A DNA stretch of 45,820 bases from Bacteroidota bacterium (GTDB taxonomy: Bacteria; Bacteroidota; Bacteroidia; Cytophagales; Cyclobacteriaceae), in NCBI GenBank assembly GCA_013285945.1, contig JABDGP010000018.1, positions 1-45,820 of the forward strand, given 5' to 3'. Position 1 is the first letter of the stretch; every line of letters starts with the position of its first letter. The notes under the pieces are model-generated. The model worked only from the letters and a program-made list of their open reading frames with translations, did no database searches and was not told the DNA's origin. The position numbers and the translations under genes are program-made. Below are positions 18,845 through 28,988 of this stretch, piece by piece.

Positions 18845-18855
18845 CACCTCAATTT

Positions 18856-18928
<73 letters not shown>

Positions 18929-18935
18929 CATCTAC

Positions 18936-18962
18936 AAAAAGCAGCTATTAAGCTGCTTTTTT
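18936..18962 (+). terminator. Intrinsic terminator of tRNA-Thr
   Basis: An 11-bp stem AAAAAGCAGCT / AGCTGCTTTTT around an ATTA loop ends in a run of T residues. It is nearly symmetrical, so it could also act on the reverse strand, but no reverse-strand gene runs into it. Confidence 0.9.
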
Positions 18963-19206
18963 AGTTTCATAGTCAGGTGCACTCGAGCGTGTACTTTAAA
19001 AAGCCGCTTTAGAATCTAATGCCATAAGTCTGTTCAATTCAGTCAGGTTATCCCATCTGTTTTGAAAAAAGTATATCTTCGTTATCCATTCCTTAACGAG
19101 GCAGCTGCTAAACTTTGTTAATTTTAGAATCGGAGCAAACTTCAAGACCTGAATTTAAATTGCTGCATCAACTGCTTCTGATCATAAAGCCCCAAACTAT
19201 CACGAA
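18963..19206. other. Gene-free stretch upstream of glgE
   Basis: This 244-base stretch completes a gene-free interval of 396 bases (18811-19206) whose first part holds the tRNA. I see no open frame, RNA gene or repeat. It should contain the promoter of the glgE operon, but no clean TTTG/TAnnTTTG pair is visible; a TTTG at 19114-19117 has no partner box at the right distance. Confidence 0.6.
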
Positions 19207-21153
19207 ATGACAACTAACGGTAGATACCGCGTAATAATTGAAAATGTTCAGCCTATTGTGGATAACGGTCTTCATCCTGCAAAGCTCACTATTGGCGAGC
19301 GCGTTGATGTCACAGCGGCTATTTTCAGTGATGGTCACGACCACATTCGGGCTGCCGTGATGTATAAAAAAGGAAAAGAAGGGAAATGGGCAGAGGTGGC
19401 CATGAAACACACATCCAACGATGAATGGATTGCGTCTTTCTATCTGAATGAAAAAGGAGAATATTTTTTTACAGTACAAGCATGGGTTGATCACTTTGAG
19501 ACATGGCACGATGGCTTCATAAAAAAATCGGAAGCTAAACTGGACCTAAAGGTTGAATTACTGGAGGGCGTTGTCATTCTAAAAAAATTGAGCAAAAATA
19601 ACCCTGAGCTGATTTCAGTAACGCGAAAATTGGAAGAAGCAAAATACGCTCAAGCTATTGACCTGGTCAAAGATGAAAACTTCTCTGCTCTTGTTAGGGC
19701 AAACCCGTTAAAAGAGATTGTTACGGAGCACGGAGCTGAGTATTCAATAATAGTAGAGCCGGTAAAGGCCAACTTTAGTGCATGGTACGAATTCTTCCCC
19801 AGGTCGGCCTCTCTCGAGCCCGGCAAGCACGGTACCTTCAAGGATTGCCAGAGGCTATTGCCGCGTATTGCCTCAATGGGTTTTGACGTAATCTACTTTC
19901 CCCCAATTCATCCAATCGGAAAGATACATCGCAAGGGAAAGAACAATAATGTGCGTGCAACCTCTGAGGAGCCAGGTTCGCCTTGGGCTATTGGAAGTGA
20001 TGAAGGCGGGCATAAATCTTTATTGCAGGCACTCGGTAGTCTGGACGATTTCAAAAGACTGATTGCCGAAGCTAAGAAGCTGAATATTGATATTGCCATG
20101 GACATTGCGTTCCAGTGTGCTCCCGATCATCCTTATGTAAAAGCACATCCGGAGTGGTTCATGCAGCGGCCCGACGGATCGATTCAGTATGCCGAAAACC
20201 CCCCTAAGAAATATCAGGATATTTATCCCTTCAATTTTGAATCAGAAAATTGGGAGTCATTATGGGAAGAACTTAAGTCAGTCTTTCTTTACTGGGTTGA
20301 TCAGGGCGTGAAAATTTTTCGAGTTGATAATCCTCACACCAAACCGATTCCCTTTTGGGAGTGGGTAATTGCAGAAGTGAAGAAAAAAGACCCTGACGTT
20401 ATCTTTCTGTCGGAAGCATTCACTCGGCCAAAGATCATGGCGTCCTTGGCGAAAATCGGTTTCACACAGTCGTACACCTATTTCACCTGGCGAGTTACAA
20501 AGTCAGAGTTGATTACCTACATGGACGAGTTGATAACCAGCCCTTCAAGAAATTATTTCAGGCCAAACTTCTGGCCAACCACTCCCGATATTTTACCCTA
20601 CCACCTTCAATATAAAGGGGAAAATAGCTTCATTCTGCGCTTTGCCTTGGCTGCAACATTAAGTTCAAACTATGGCGTGTATGGAGCAGCTTACGAGTTT
20701 TATGAGAATAAGCCGATCACTGACAAAGAAGAGTTTGTCGATTCTGAGAAATATGAGATACGTCATTACGATTGGAAGCGCACCAACCGAATGACGGATA
20801 TTATGACGATGATTAACAAGGCACGCAAAGAGAACAAAGCCTTGCAATCCACATGGAATATTCAGTTCTGTACGATAGAGAACAGTAATTTAATTGCGTA
20901 TCTCAAGTGCACTGATGATTTGTCCAATATCATCCTTACGGTTGTTAACCTTGATCCTGACTCTTCGCAATCGGGATATGTGCAATTGCCGAAAGTAAAA
21001 TTGAAGTTAAGCGATAAAATCAATGTTAAATTGACCGATCTTATTACCGAAGAGAACTACACCTGGGCACAGGAGTGGAATTTTGTTGAAGTCAATCCGA
21101 ACAAAATGCCTTTCCATTTGTTTAAATTAACGGTTCAAGAATCCAATATGTAA
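19207..21153 (+). CDS. glgE: Alpha-1,4-glucan:maltose-1-phosphate maltosyltransferase GlgE
   Basis: A protein of 648 residues in the GH13_3 family. The N-terminal domain (GRYRVIIENVQPIVDNG, then SDGHDHIRAAV) is the usual GlgE beta-sandwich, followed by an inserted helical domain and the (beta/alpha)8 barrel. Catalytic residues are intact: nucleophile Asp374 in FRVDNPHTKP, acid/base Glu403 in LSEAFTRP and Asp461 in TPDILPYHL. It extends alpha-1,4-glucans by two glucose units from alpha-maltose-1-phosphate. The stop codon overlaps the start of the next gene by one base (TAATG), so the fused TreS-kinase is translated next, and that kinase would make its substrate. Confidence 0.97.
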   Translation: MTTNGRYRVIIENVQPIVDNGLHPAKLTIGERVDVTAAIFSDGHDHIRAAVMYKKGKEGKWAEVAMKHTSNDEWIASFYLNEKGEYFFTVQAWVDHFETWHDGFIKKSEAKLDLKVELLEGVVILKKLSKNNPELISVTRKLEEAKYAQAIDLVKDENFSALVRANPLKEIVTEHGAEYSIIVEPVKANFSAWYEFFPRSASLEPGKHGTFKDCQRLLPRIASMGFDVIYFPPIHPIGKIHRKGKNNNVRATSEEPGSPWAIGSDEGGHKSLLQALGSLDDFKRLIAEAKKLNIDIAMDIAFQCAPDHPYVKAHPEWFMQRPDGSIQYAENPPKKYQDIYPFNFESENWESLWEELKSVFLYWVDQGVKIFRVDNPHTKPIPFWEWVIAEVKKKDPDVIFLSEAFTRPKIMASLAKIGFTQSYTYFTWRVTKSELITYMDELITSPSRNYFRPNFWPTTPDILPYHLQYKGENSFILRFALAATLSSNYGVYGAAYEFYENKPITDKEEFVDSEKYEIRHYDWKRTNRMTDIMTMINKARKENKALQSTWNIQFCTIENSNLIAYLKCTDDLSNIILTVVNLDPDSSQSGYVQLPKVKLKLSDKINVKLTDLITEENYTWAQEWNFVEVNPNKMPFHLFKLTVQESNM

Positions 21154-24100
21154 TGGCTGCAAAAACAAAAGGAGATCCGTTATGGTTTAAAGACGCTGTC
21201 ATTTATGAAGTAAGTGTACGCGCATTTTGCGACAGTAATGGCGACGGTATAGGCGACTTTCAGGGTCTGATTTCAAAACTGGATTACCTTGAGGACTTGG
21301 GTGTGAATACCATTTGGCTCATGCCTTTTTTTCCTTCTCCTCTAAAAGATGATGGATTTGATGTAGCAGAGTATTGCGATATTCATCCCGATTACGGAAC
21401 ACTTTCCGACTTCAAGGAATTTCTGAAAGATGCCCATAACCGTGGCCTGAAGGTGATCACCGAGCTTGTATTAAATCATACTTCAGATCAGCACCCATGG
21501 TTTCAAAAATCAAGAAAAGCAAGGCCAGGTTCGCGATACAAGGATTACTATGTATGGAATAACAATACCGAGCGCTACAAAGAAGCGCGTGTAATTTTTG
21601 CAGCTAACCAGGATAACTGGGCTTGGGATGTTGGTGCGAAGGCCTATTACTGGCATCGGTTTTACAGACACCAGCCCGAACTCAATTTTGAAAACCCCGA
21701 AGTTCAATTGGAGATGATCAAGGTGATCGATTTCTGGATGAAGATTGGGGTAGATGGATTCAGACTGGCATCTGTTCCATTTCTATTTGAAGAAGAAGGA
21801 ACGAATTGCGAAAATCTACCGCAGACGCATGCCTTCATTAAAAAATTGCGCACCCATATTGACAAACATTACAATGATCGTATTCTGATAGCCGAAGCCA
21901 ATTTGTGGCCCGAAGATGCTGCAGAATATTTCGGAAAAGGGCAGGAGTGTCACATGTGCTTTAATTATCCGCTGATGCCAAGGTTATTTCTGGGGCTCAG
22001 GACGGAAGACAGTTATCCGATCATCGATATTTTTGATCAAACTCCGGATACTCCGCTTAACAGTCAATGGGCAATTTTTTTGCGCAACCACGATGAAATT
22101 GGGTTGGAGATGGTAACCGAGGAAGAAAAGGATTATCTGTTCAAGGCTTATGCTATCGATCCCAACATGAAGCATAACCTGGGCATTCGCCGGAGGCTTG
22201 CTCCGCTCCTGAACAATGACCGGAGAAAAATGGAGTTACTCTATTCATTACTGTTCTCACTTCCTGGTACGCCTGTGTTGTACTATGGAGATGAGATCGG
22301 GATGGGTGATAATATTTATTTAGGCGACCGGTTTGGCGTACGTACTCCGATGCAGTGGAACATGAACATCAACTCGGGTTTTTCTACGGCCAATCCTCAG
22401 AAACTTTTCTTACCGATTATAACCGATCCTGTCTATCGATTTGAGTCGGTGAACGTGGCGATGCAGGAAGAGAACCCCTCTTCTTTAATGTGGTGGCTCA
22501 AGAATGTTTTGGCTATGCGCAAAAGGCTCAATATTTTTGGGCGTGGTGATTTAACATTCATTGAAAGTTCAAATGCAAAGGTTCTGTGCTTTGCGAGAGG
22601 GCACAAAAATCAAAAGGTGGTCGTTGTTGCCAATCTCTCTCAGTTTTCACAAGCCACCACATTAGATTTTTCTGCATTTAAGGACTGTGATGTCACCGAA
22701 GTCTTTAGTCAGAATCGATTCAATAGTGTGATTGATGGTGAATACCCTATTACTATCGGGCCTTACGGCTATTTCTGGTTTCAGGTAGATGCATCGGAGA
22801 AGAAAGAAGCAATCTCTTCTTCGGGCGAGTTGGCTTTATTTCAATCTGATCTCTCCTGGGAGCGTACTTTTTCAGATTATGAAAATGTACGATTCCTTGA
22901 GCGGAAAGTGCTTCAGCCTTTTATGCGCAAGTGCCGTTGGTTTGGTGGAAAGGCACGCACGGTCAGCAAAGTCGGCATCCATAAGATCATTCCATTAAAA
23001 ACAGATGAGGACACACATTACCTTACGGTGATCGAAGTGCATTATGTTCAGCGGCTGCCTGAATTATATTTCCTTCCAATTTTCTTTGCTTCTTCCGACA
23101 CACTTTTCGATAAAGTAGAATACACAGCTCAAAGCGTGATTTGCAGGGCTGAGCTACAGGGCAAGACGGGGTTCCTGATCGATAGTAATTATGACCGCGA
23201 CTTCCGTGATTTCCTTTTCCGTGCCATGGAAAAAAAGGTGCGCGTGAAAGATGACGATGGAACCCTTGAGTTTAATTCAAGCATCTATGTAAAACTTAAT
23301 GCTAAGGAAGTAGATTCAAAAATCTTAAAAGCGGATCAGAGTAACACAGCCATTATTTACAACGACCAATATTTTTTCAAATTCTACCGCAAAGTAGAAA
23401 CAGAGATTAACCCCGACTTGGAGATCGTTCGGTTTCTTTCTGAGAATACCAGCTTTAGCAACTCACCAAAATACGCCGGCAGTATTGAATATAAGGACAA
23501 CGAAGGGAACGTGATCGTATTTGGATTGCTACAAGAGAAAGTGGAAAATCAGGGTGACAGCTGGATGATGACTACTGATTCGGTCGGGCGTTTTTATGAG
23601 CGCGTGATGATGAAAGCCAAAAAAGAAAAACTCCCTAAGCTTGTCAATAAATCGGCGATCACGTTCGAAGAAGCACCCGAATTGATTCAGGAATTTATAG
23701 GGCGCGGGTTTTACGAACGTGTGGTACGGCTTGGCCAACGTACTGCCGAGATGCATCTGGCACTTGCTTCCGACAAAACAGACCCGGCTTTTGCGCCGGA
23801 ATATTTCTCTGCCAATTATCAGCGCTCGTTGTATTCAGCGCTTCGCAAGTTGGTACGAGACAGGCTCAAGCTTTTAGAGCAATCGTTGCCAAAGCTGCAT
23901 CATCAAACACAGATTTTGGCAAAGGAAATTTTAGGCAAAGAGGATGAGATTCTCGACTACTTCGCTGAAGTTTATAAAGTGCGCCTAACTTCAATAAAAA
24001 CACGGATTCACGGCGACTTTCATTTGGGGCAGGTCCTCTTTACAGGAAAAGATTTTGTGATTATAGATTTTGAAGGCGAGCCCGGCTTTAGTTTTAGTGA

Positions 24101-24470
24101 ACGAAGGCTAAAGAAGAACCCGCTCAAAGATGTTGCCGGTATGATGAGATCGTTTCATTATGCAGCCTTCGGAAAAATCTTATTAAATGAGAACTACCGC
24201 GAGAAAGACCTTGAGTTCCTGGGACAGTGGGCTGAACAATGGCAACACTATGTTAGTCGTTTTTATATGGGCGCTTACATGGAGCGAGCCGGAATGGGCA
24301 AGAGCCTGTCTGAAGGAGATGACACGTTGATGCGTGTGTACTTGTTGGAAAAAGCGATTTACGAACTTGGATATGAACTTAATGGCCGACCGGATTGGGT
24401 AATCATTCCGCTGCGCGGAATTCAGTATCAACTCAACAGGTTTGCAATGGAGCGGGAAACAAAGAAATAG
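21153..24470 (+). CDS. treS: Trehalose synthase-like / maltokinase fusion, TreS nucleophile missing
   Basis: A protein of 1105 residues. Residues 1-545 align with TreS (GH13_16) and residues about 565-1105 with maltokinase (Mak/Pep2). The kinase part looks active: the cap [13 protein letters not shown] is near 590, catalytic Asp955 in HGDFHLGQ and Asp972 in DFEGEP. In the TreS part the acid/base Glu248 ([10 protein letters not shown]) and Asp314 (RNHDE) remain, but the nucleophile motif, normally GFRLDAVPY, reads GFRLASVPF with Ala206 in the Asp position. Region I reads ITELVLNH where Asp is normal, and the GYD motif reads GFD. Isomerisation of trehalose to maltose should therefore be abolished, or the chemistry changed. 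It overlaps glgE by one base and precedes glgB by 19 bp. Confidence 0.93.
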   Translation: MAAKTKGDPLWFKDAVIYEVSVRAFCDSNGDGIGDFQGLISKLDYLEDLGVNTIWLMPFFPSPLKDDGFDVAEYCDIHPDYGTLSDFKEFLKDAHNRGLKVITELVLNHTSDQHPWFQKSRKARPGSRYKDYYVWNNNTERYKEARVIFAANQDNWAWDVGAKAYYWHRFYRHQPELNFENPEVQLEMIKVIDFWMKIGVDGFRLASVPFLFEEEGTNCENLPQTHAFIKKLRTHIDKHYNDRILIAEANLWPEDAAEYFGKGQECHMCFNYPLMPRLFLGLRTEDSYPIIDIFDQTPDTPLNSQWAIFLRNHDEIGLEMVTEEEKDYLFKAYAIDPNMKHNLGIRRRLAPLLNNDRRKMELLYSLLFSLPGTPVLYYGDEIGMGDNIYLGDRFGVRTPMQWNMNINSGFSTANPQKLFLPIITDPVYRFESVNVAMQEENPSSLMWWLKNVLAMRKRLNIFGRGDLTFIESSNAKVLCFARGHKNQKVVVVANLSQFSQATTLDFSAFKDCDVTEVFSQNRFNSVIDGEYPITIGPYGYFWFQVDASEKKEAISSSGELALFQSDLSWERTFSDYENVRFLERKVLQPFMRKCRWFGGKARTVSKVGIHKIIPLKTDEDTHYLTVIEVHYVQRLPELYFLPIFFASSDTLFDKVEYTAQSVICRAELQGKTGFLIDSNYDRDFRDFLFRAMEKKVRVKDDDGTLEFNSSIYVKLNAKEVDSKILKADQSNTAIIYNDQYFFKFYRKVETEINPDLEIVRFLSENTSFSNSPKYAGSIEYKDNEGNVIVFGLLQEKVENQGDSWMMTTDSVGRFYERVMMKAKKEKLPKLVNKSAITFEEAPELIQEFIGRGFYERVVRLGQRTAEMHLALASDKTDPAFAPEYFSANYQRSLYSALRKLVRDRLKLLEQSLPKLHHQTQILAKEILGKEDEILDYFAEVYKVRLTSIKTRIHGDFHLGQVLFTGKDFVIIDFEGEPGFSFSERRLKKNPLKDVAGMMRSFHYAAFGKILLNENYREKDLEFLGQWAEQWQHYVSRFYMGAYMERAGMGKSLSEGDDTLMRVYLLEKAIYELGYELNGRPDWVIIPLRGIQYQLNRFAMERETKK

Positions 24471-24489
24471 GCAGTTCAAAAGAAAACAC

Positions 24490-26445
24490 ATGGCAAAGAC
24501 TTCCTCAAACGAAAGCAAAACGGAAAGCTTCAGCTTGCTTACCGATTTTGATATCCACCTTTTCAGAAGTGGGAAGCATTACAAACTTCATCAAAAGTTA
24601 GGTGCGCACGCATCAAGCTTTAATGGAAAGCAAGGCACCTACTTTGCCGTGTGGGCACCCAACGCGAAATCAGTTTCAGTAATTGGTAATTTCAATCATT
24701 GGAAAAGCGGCCAACATAACCTTACGGCTCGTTGGGATGAGTCTGGTATTTGGGAAGGTTTTTTTGAAGAATTTAAAAAAGGCGAGCATTACAAGTTTGC
24801 TATTCATTCAAACACAGGTGAGTACCTCGAAAAGGCCGATCCGTTTGCATTTTATGCTGAGGTAGCTCCAAAGACAGCGTCTATCGTTTGGGACCACGAC
24901 TATTCGTGGAACGATAACGAATGGATGAGTCAGAGGAAACGTGATGCTGCTAAAGCGAAACCGTATTCTGTTTACGAAGTCCATTTGGGAAGCTGGCGCA
25001 GGCGGCATGAAGATGGCAATCGATCGCTGAGCTATAAGGAGATGACTACAGAGCTGGTCTCATACGTAAAGGAGGCGGGGTTCACTCATGTTGAATTTCT
25101 GCCGGTGATGGAGCATCCCTTTTTTGGCTCGTGGGGATATCAGATTACAGGCTACTTTGCACCAACCAGTCGGTTTGGAACTCCGCAAGAGTTTATGGAG
25201 TTGGTCGACGCATTTCATAAAGCCGGAGTCGGAGTAATTCTGGATTGGGTCCCTTCACATTTTCCCGGCGATGCACATGGGCTTTACAAATTTGATGGCA
25301 CCAATTTATACGAGCACGCAGATCCTCGCAAGGGTTTTCACCCCGATTGGAGCAGTTACATTTACAACTATGGGCGCAACGAAGTGCGGTCGTTCCTGAT
25401 CAGCAATGCATTATTCTGGCTTGAACATTTTCATATTGACGGTCTTCGTGTTGACGCTGTTGCCTCAATGCTGTATCTGGATTATTCGCGCAAAGCGGGA
25501 GAGTGGGAGCCAAATCAATATGGTGGTAATGAAAATCTAGAGGCGATCAACTTTCTCAAGGAATTCAATGAAATAGTTTATGGTACATTTCCCGATGTTG
25601 TGACTATAGCCGAGGAGTCGACTGCGTGGCCTGGAGTGTCACGGCCAACTTACCTCGGTGGCCTTGGATTCGGGCAAAAATGGATGATGGGTTGGATGCA
25701 CGATACGCTTCATTATTTCAAAGATGATCCGATTCATCGCAAGTATCATCAAAATGCGATCACATTCAGCATTATGTACGCCTTCACGGAAAGTTTCATG
25801 CTCCCGCTTTCGCATGATGAAGTTGTTCATGGCAAAGGCTCACTCATCGGGCGCATGCCTGGTGATGAATGGAAACGTTTTGCCAACCTCCGACTCATGT
25901 ACACCTATATGTTCATGCATCCTTGCGCGAAACTTTTATTCATGGGTGCAGAATTTGGTCAGACATCAGAGTGGAATCATGATAGCAGCTTGAGTTGGCA
26001 TTTATTGGACCATGATCTGCACAAGGGAGTGCTGAGAGTGATACAGGATCTTAATGCGCTTTATAAATCGGAGACTGCATTATACCAATTTCAGTTTACA
26101 GATAAAGGGTTCGAATGGATTGATTATTCCGACAGTGAGAACAGCGTAATTGTTTTTATGCGCAAGAGCGAATCCCGTAAAGAGTCGTTAATTGTAGTGT
26201 GCAACTTTACCCCCGAGGTGAGGATGCAATATCGTATTGGCGTTCCCTTCCGGGGTACATGGAAAGAGGTATTCAATTCAGATGACCTGAAATACGGTGG
26301 TAGTGGCCAACTTAATAGTAATTTGCAGACAACTTCGCCTGTAAAATTTCATGGAAAGGATTATTCTCTATCCATCACTATTCCTCCGCTCGCGATTTCG
26401 GTTTTTAAACTTAACCAGGAATTAGCTGAGTTTGAACTAGAGTAA
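24490..26445 (+). CDS. glgB: 1,4-alpha-glucan branching enzyme GlgB
   Basis: A protein of 651 residues. The frame is open from 24442, inside the previous gene, but the ATG at 24490 gives a plausible start 19 bases after the upstream stop. It has an N-terminal CBM48 ([20 protein letters not shown] region near residues 55-75), a GH13_9 barrel and a C-terminal all-beta domain. Catalytic residues are present: Asp322 in [10 protein letters not shown], Glu375 in IAEESTAWP and the [12 protein letters not shown] motif. It lacks the extra N-terminal domain found in longer GlgB forms. It cuts alpha-1,4 chains and rejoins them as alpha-1,6 branches, the last step of the GlgE pathway. In the operon it would act on the polymer made by GlgE. 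Confidence 0.97.
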   Translation: MAKTSSNESKTESFSLLTDFDIHLFRSGKHYKLHQKLGAHASSFNGKQGTYFAVWAPNAKSVSVIGNFNHWKSGQHNLTARWDESGIWEGFFEEFKKGEHYKFAIHSNTGEYLEKADPFAFYAEVAPKTASIVWDHDYSWNDNEWMSQRKRDAAKAKPYSVYEVHLGSWRRRHEDGNRSLSYKEMTTELVSYVKEAGFTHVEFLPVMEHPFFGSWGYQITGYFAPTSRFGTPQEFMELVDAFHKAGVGVILDWVPSHFPGDAHGLYKFDGTNLYEHADPRKGFHPDWSSYIYNYGRNEVRSFLISNALFWLEHFHIDGLRVDAVASMLYLDYSRKAGEWEPNQYGGNENLEAINFLKEFNEIVYGTFPDVVTIAEESTAWPGVSRPTYLGGLGFGQKWMMGWMHDTLHYFKDDPIHRKYHQNAITFSIMYAFTESFMLPLSHDEVVHGKGSLIGRMPGDEWKRFANLRLMYTYMFMHPCAKLLFMGAEFGQTSEWNHDSSLSWHLLDHDLHKGVLRVIQDLNALYKSETALYQFQFTDKGFEWIDYSDSENSVIVFMRKSESRKESLIVVCNFTPEVRMQYRIGVPFRGTWKEVFNSDDLKYGGSGQLNSNLQTTSPVKFHGKDYSLSITIPPLAISVFKLNQELAEFELE

Positions 26446-26499
26446 ATGATAAAACAAGTGTTAGGTTAAAATTGCAAGCTAAAAGAAACTCACGCCTTC

Positions 26500-26507
26500 T
26501 ATTTTTG
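26500..26507 (+). promoter_or_regulatory. Bacteroidota -7 promoter element for the GH57 gene
   Basis: TATTTTTG matches the -7 consensus exactly, 55 bases after the glgB stop and 59 bases before the ATG at 26567. The best -33 candidate (ATTG at 26471-26474) has an overlong 25-base spacer, so the promoter is probable but not perfect. Confidence 0.6.
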
Positions 26508-26566
26508 GTTATCTTGTGAGTCCATTTCGAATATAAAAACCACCATTAACACTTTGTTTGTCTTTC

Positions 26567-28975
26567 ATGTCTTCCATTAATAATAAGTTCATCTGTATAC
26601 ATGGTCACTTTTATCAGCCCCCTCGTGAAAATGCATGGCTGGAAGTGATTGAAGTGCAAGACTCCGCATATCCTTACCACGACTGGAACGAACGGATAAC
26701 TGCTGAGTGCTACGAGCCTAATGCGACCTCGCGCATCCTCGATGAAAACCGTGTGATCCGCGATATAGTAAATAACTACTCCAGGGTGAGCTTTAATTTC
26801 GGTCCTACCTTGCTTTCGTGGATGGAGCTCAATGCTAAAGAAACCTACGATGCTATTCTTGAGGCAGACAGAGAGAGTATAATACGTTTTGGCGGGCATG
26901 GCTCTGCTATGGCACAAGTTTATAATCACATGATTATGCCGTTGGCCAATGCGCACGACAAAGAAACCCAGGTTGTGTGGGGTATTCGGGATTTTGAAAT
27001 GCGCTTTGGCCGAAAGCCCGAAGGCATGTGGCTTGCTGAAACAGCTGCCGATACAGCTACACTGGAAGTATTGGCGGAGCATGATATTAAGTTTACGGTG
27101 CTTGCTCCTCGCCAGGCCAAGGCAGTTAGAAAAATTGGTGACGAAAAATGGGATACCGTAAATGATCGATCTGTAAATACAGGGCAGGCCTATCGTTGCA
27201 ATCTTCCTTCCGGAAAATCTATTTATCTTTTTTTCTACAATGGAGATATATCGCAGTCAATTGCGTTCAACGGATTGCTCAATGACGGAAAGCTATTTGC
27301 GGAAACTTTACTAAATGCACTTTCAGCAGACAAGAACGCCCAGTTAATGCACGTGGCTACTGATGGTGAAACTTATGGTCATCATCATAAGCTTGGTGAT
27401 ATGGCGTTGGCTTTTTGTCTTGATTACATTGAAAAAGATAAGCGAGCAACACTTACCAATTATGCCCAATTTCTGTCATTGGTTCAGCCAGTTTACGAAG
27501 CGCAAATTATCGAAGACAGTTCATGGAGCTGTGTTCATGGTATAGAGCGATGGAGGAGCGATTGTGGCTGTAATTCGGGCGGCCATGCCGGATGGAATCA
27601 AAAATGGCGGCAGCCGCTACGAGAAGCATTAGACTGGCTACGCGACACAGTAGCTGTTATTTTTGAAAAGGAGGGCGAGAAAATTTTGCGTAACTCATGG
27701 ACTGCTCGCAACGATTACATTAGTGTAGTTCTTAAAAGAAGCGATGAGACCATAAAGAAATTTCTAAAGTCGCATGTTTTGGAAGAAACATCGTCTACAC
27801 GAGTATTGCGGTTGATGGAGATGCAACGACATGCCATGCTGATGTACACCAGTTGCGGTTGGTTTTTTGATGAAGTTTCTGGCATTGAGACTACACAAGT
27901 AATGCAGTACGCTTGCCGCGTAATACAATTGGCTAACCAGATAGGAGAGGTAGAACTTGAAGATGAGTTTCTAAAACGCCTTGAACTAGCGCCCAGCAAC
28001 ATCCCTTCGCATAAAAATGCCGGAGAGGTATATAAAAAATTCGTGCTACCATCTCGCACCAACCTGAAACGAGTGGGCATGCATGTGGCGGTGTCTTCTA
28101 TTTTTGAAGACGAACCTGAGTCACTCACAATTTTTAACTATAGCACGTCAAACGAGTTCTTTATCAAGAAAGAGGCAGGTGAACAAAAATTGGTGTTGGC
28201 AATCACGAATGTAAAATCACTGGTAACTCGTTCGGAAAAGAAGTTTGCTTTTGCAGTAATTTATTTGGGCAAGCACAACATCATCGGTAACATATCGCTT
28301 GACATGGAGCCGGATAAATTTGCCGGTATGCAGTTTAGAATGGTTAAAGCTTTCGAAGAAGGAAGGCTTGGAGATGTTATTGGTACGATGCAAATGTACT
28401 TTGGCCCTGAGAAATATACCATCTGGCAATTATTCAGCGATGAGAAGAGGAAAATCCTTGATTTGATTACGCAAGAGAGTATGGCTGAACTGGTAAATAC
28501 CTTAAGGAAAAGCTACAACAGCGACTACCCGCTTATAACGGCACTCGCTAATAATGGCATTCCGATACCAAACACGTACAAGGCTACTTTTGAATATGTT
28601 TTGAATGCTGATTTGGTCAACTGCTTTAAGTCTGAAAAAATCAACATCAAAGAAATGGAGAGGATCGCCTCCGAATTGGACCGGTGGACTTTGAAAATCG
28701 AAGACCTTGGAAAACTTTCACGGCTGGCAGGGGAGAGTATTTACAGGGAGCTCAGGCGTATCAGCAGTGAGCGTGAGAACGTGAAGCGTATACAGCGGTT
28801 AAGCCGGATGTTTCCTTTGCTTAAAAAATTTAACCTCGAGCCCAATCTTCATAAAAGTCAAAATCTGTATTTTGAAATCTCAAAGGAAGAACAGTCGGAC
28901 AAGAAGACAAGCGATTCCGAATGGCTGGATCAGTTCAAACTGCTGGGCGAAAACCTGGGCGTGAAAGTAGCCTGA
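26567..28975 (+). CDS. GH57 family glycosidase-like protein with DUF3536
   Basis: A protein of 802 residues from the ATG at 26567; an earlier TTG at 26558 is less likely. The N-terminal half carries GH57 signatures: HGHFYQPPREN near residue 11 (motif 1), GHGSAMAQVYNHMIMP (motif 2), a probable nucleophile Glu158 in GMWLAETAAD and a probable acid/base Asp266 in VATDGETYGHHHKLGD. The C-terminal 450 residues match DUF3536-type architecture and end in a helical tail. GH57 enzymes act on alpha-glucans (amylase, branching enzyme, 4-alpha-glucanotransferase); the activity of this subgroup is not known to me. It follows glgB on the same strand with its own promoter candidate, so it is likely part of storage-glucan turnover. 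It could also be a source of maltose for the adjacent kinase. Confidence 0.85.
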   Translation: MSSINNKFICIHGHFYQPPRENAWLEVIEVQDSAYPYHDWNERITAECYEPNATSRILDENRVIRDIVNNYSRVSFNFGPTLLSWMELNAKETYDAILEADRESIIRFGGHGSAMAQVYNHMIMPLANAHDKETQVVWGIRDFEMRFGRKPEGMWLAETAADTATLEVLAEHDIKFTVLAPRQAKAVRKIGDEKWDTVNDRSVNTGQAYRCNLPSGKSIYLFFYNGDISQSIAFNGLLNDGKLFAETLLNALSADKNAQLMHVATDGETYGHHHKLGDMALAFCLDYIEKDKRATLTNYAQFLSLVQPVYEAQIIEDSSWSCVHGIERWRSDCGCNSGGHAGWNQKWRQPLREALDWLRDTVAVIFEKEGEKILRNSWTARNDYISVVLKRSDETIKKFLKSHVLEETSSTRVLRLMEMQRHAMLMYTSCGWFFDEVSGIETTQVMQYACRVIQLANQIGEVELEDEFLKRLELAPSNIPSHKNAGEVYKKFVLPSRTNLKRVGMHVAVSSIFEDEPESLTIFNYSTSNEFFIKKEAGEQKLVLAITNVKSLVTRSEKKFAFAVIYLGKHNIIGNISLDMEPDKFAGMQFRMVKAFEEGRLGDVIGTMQMYFGPEKYTIWQLFSDEKRKILDLITQESMAELVNTLRKSYNSDYPLITALANNGIPIPNTYKATFEYVLNADLVNCFKSEKINIKEMERIASELDRWTLKIEDLGKLSRLAGESIYRELRRISSERENVKRIQRLSRMFPLLKKFNLEPNLHKSQNLYFEISKEEQSDKKTSDSEWLDQFKLLGENLGVKVA

Positions 28976-28988
28976 TACCTCTTCGGGT

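Noticed and set aside
26546..27082. A 178-codon reverse-strand frame opposite the GH57 gene
   Set aside because: It lies wholly antisense to a gene with clear catalytic motifs, shows no recognisable domain and is not spaced with any neighbour.
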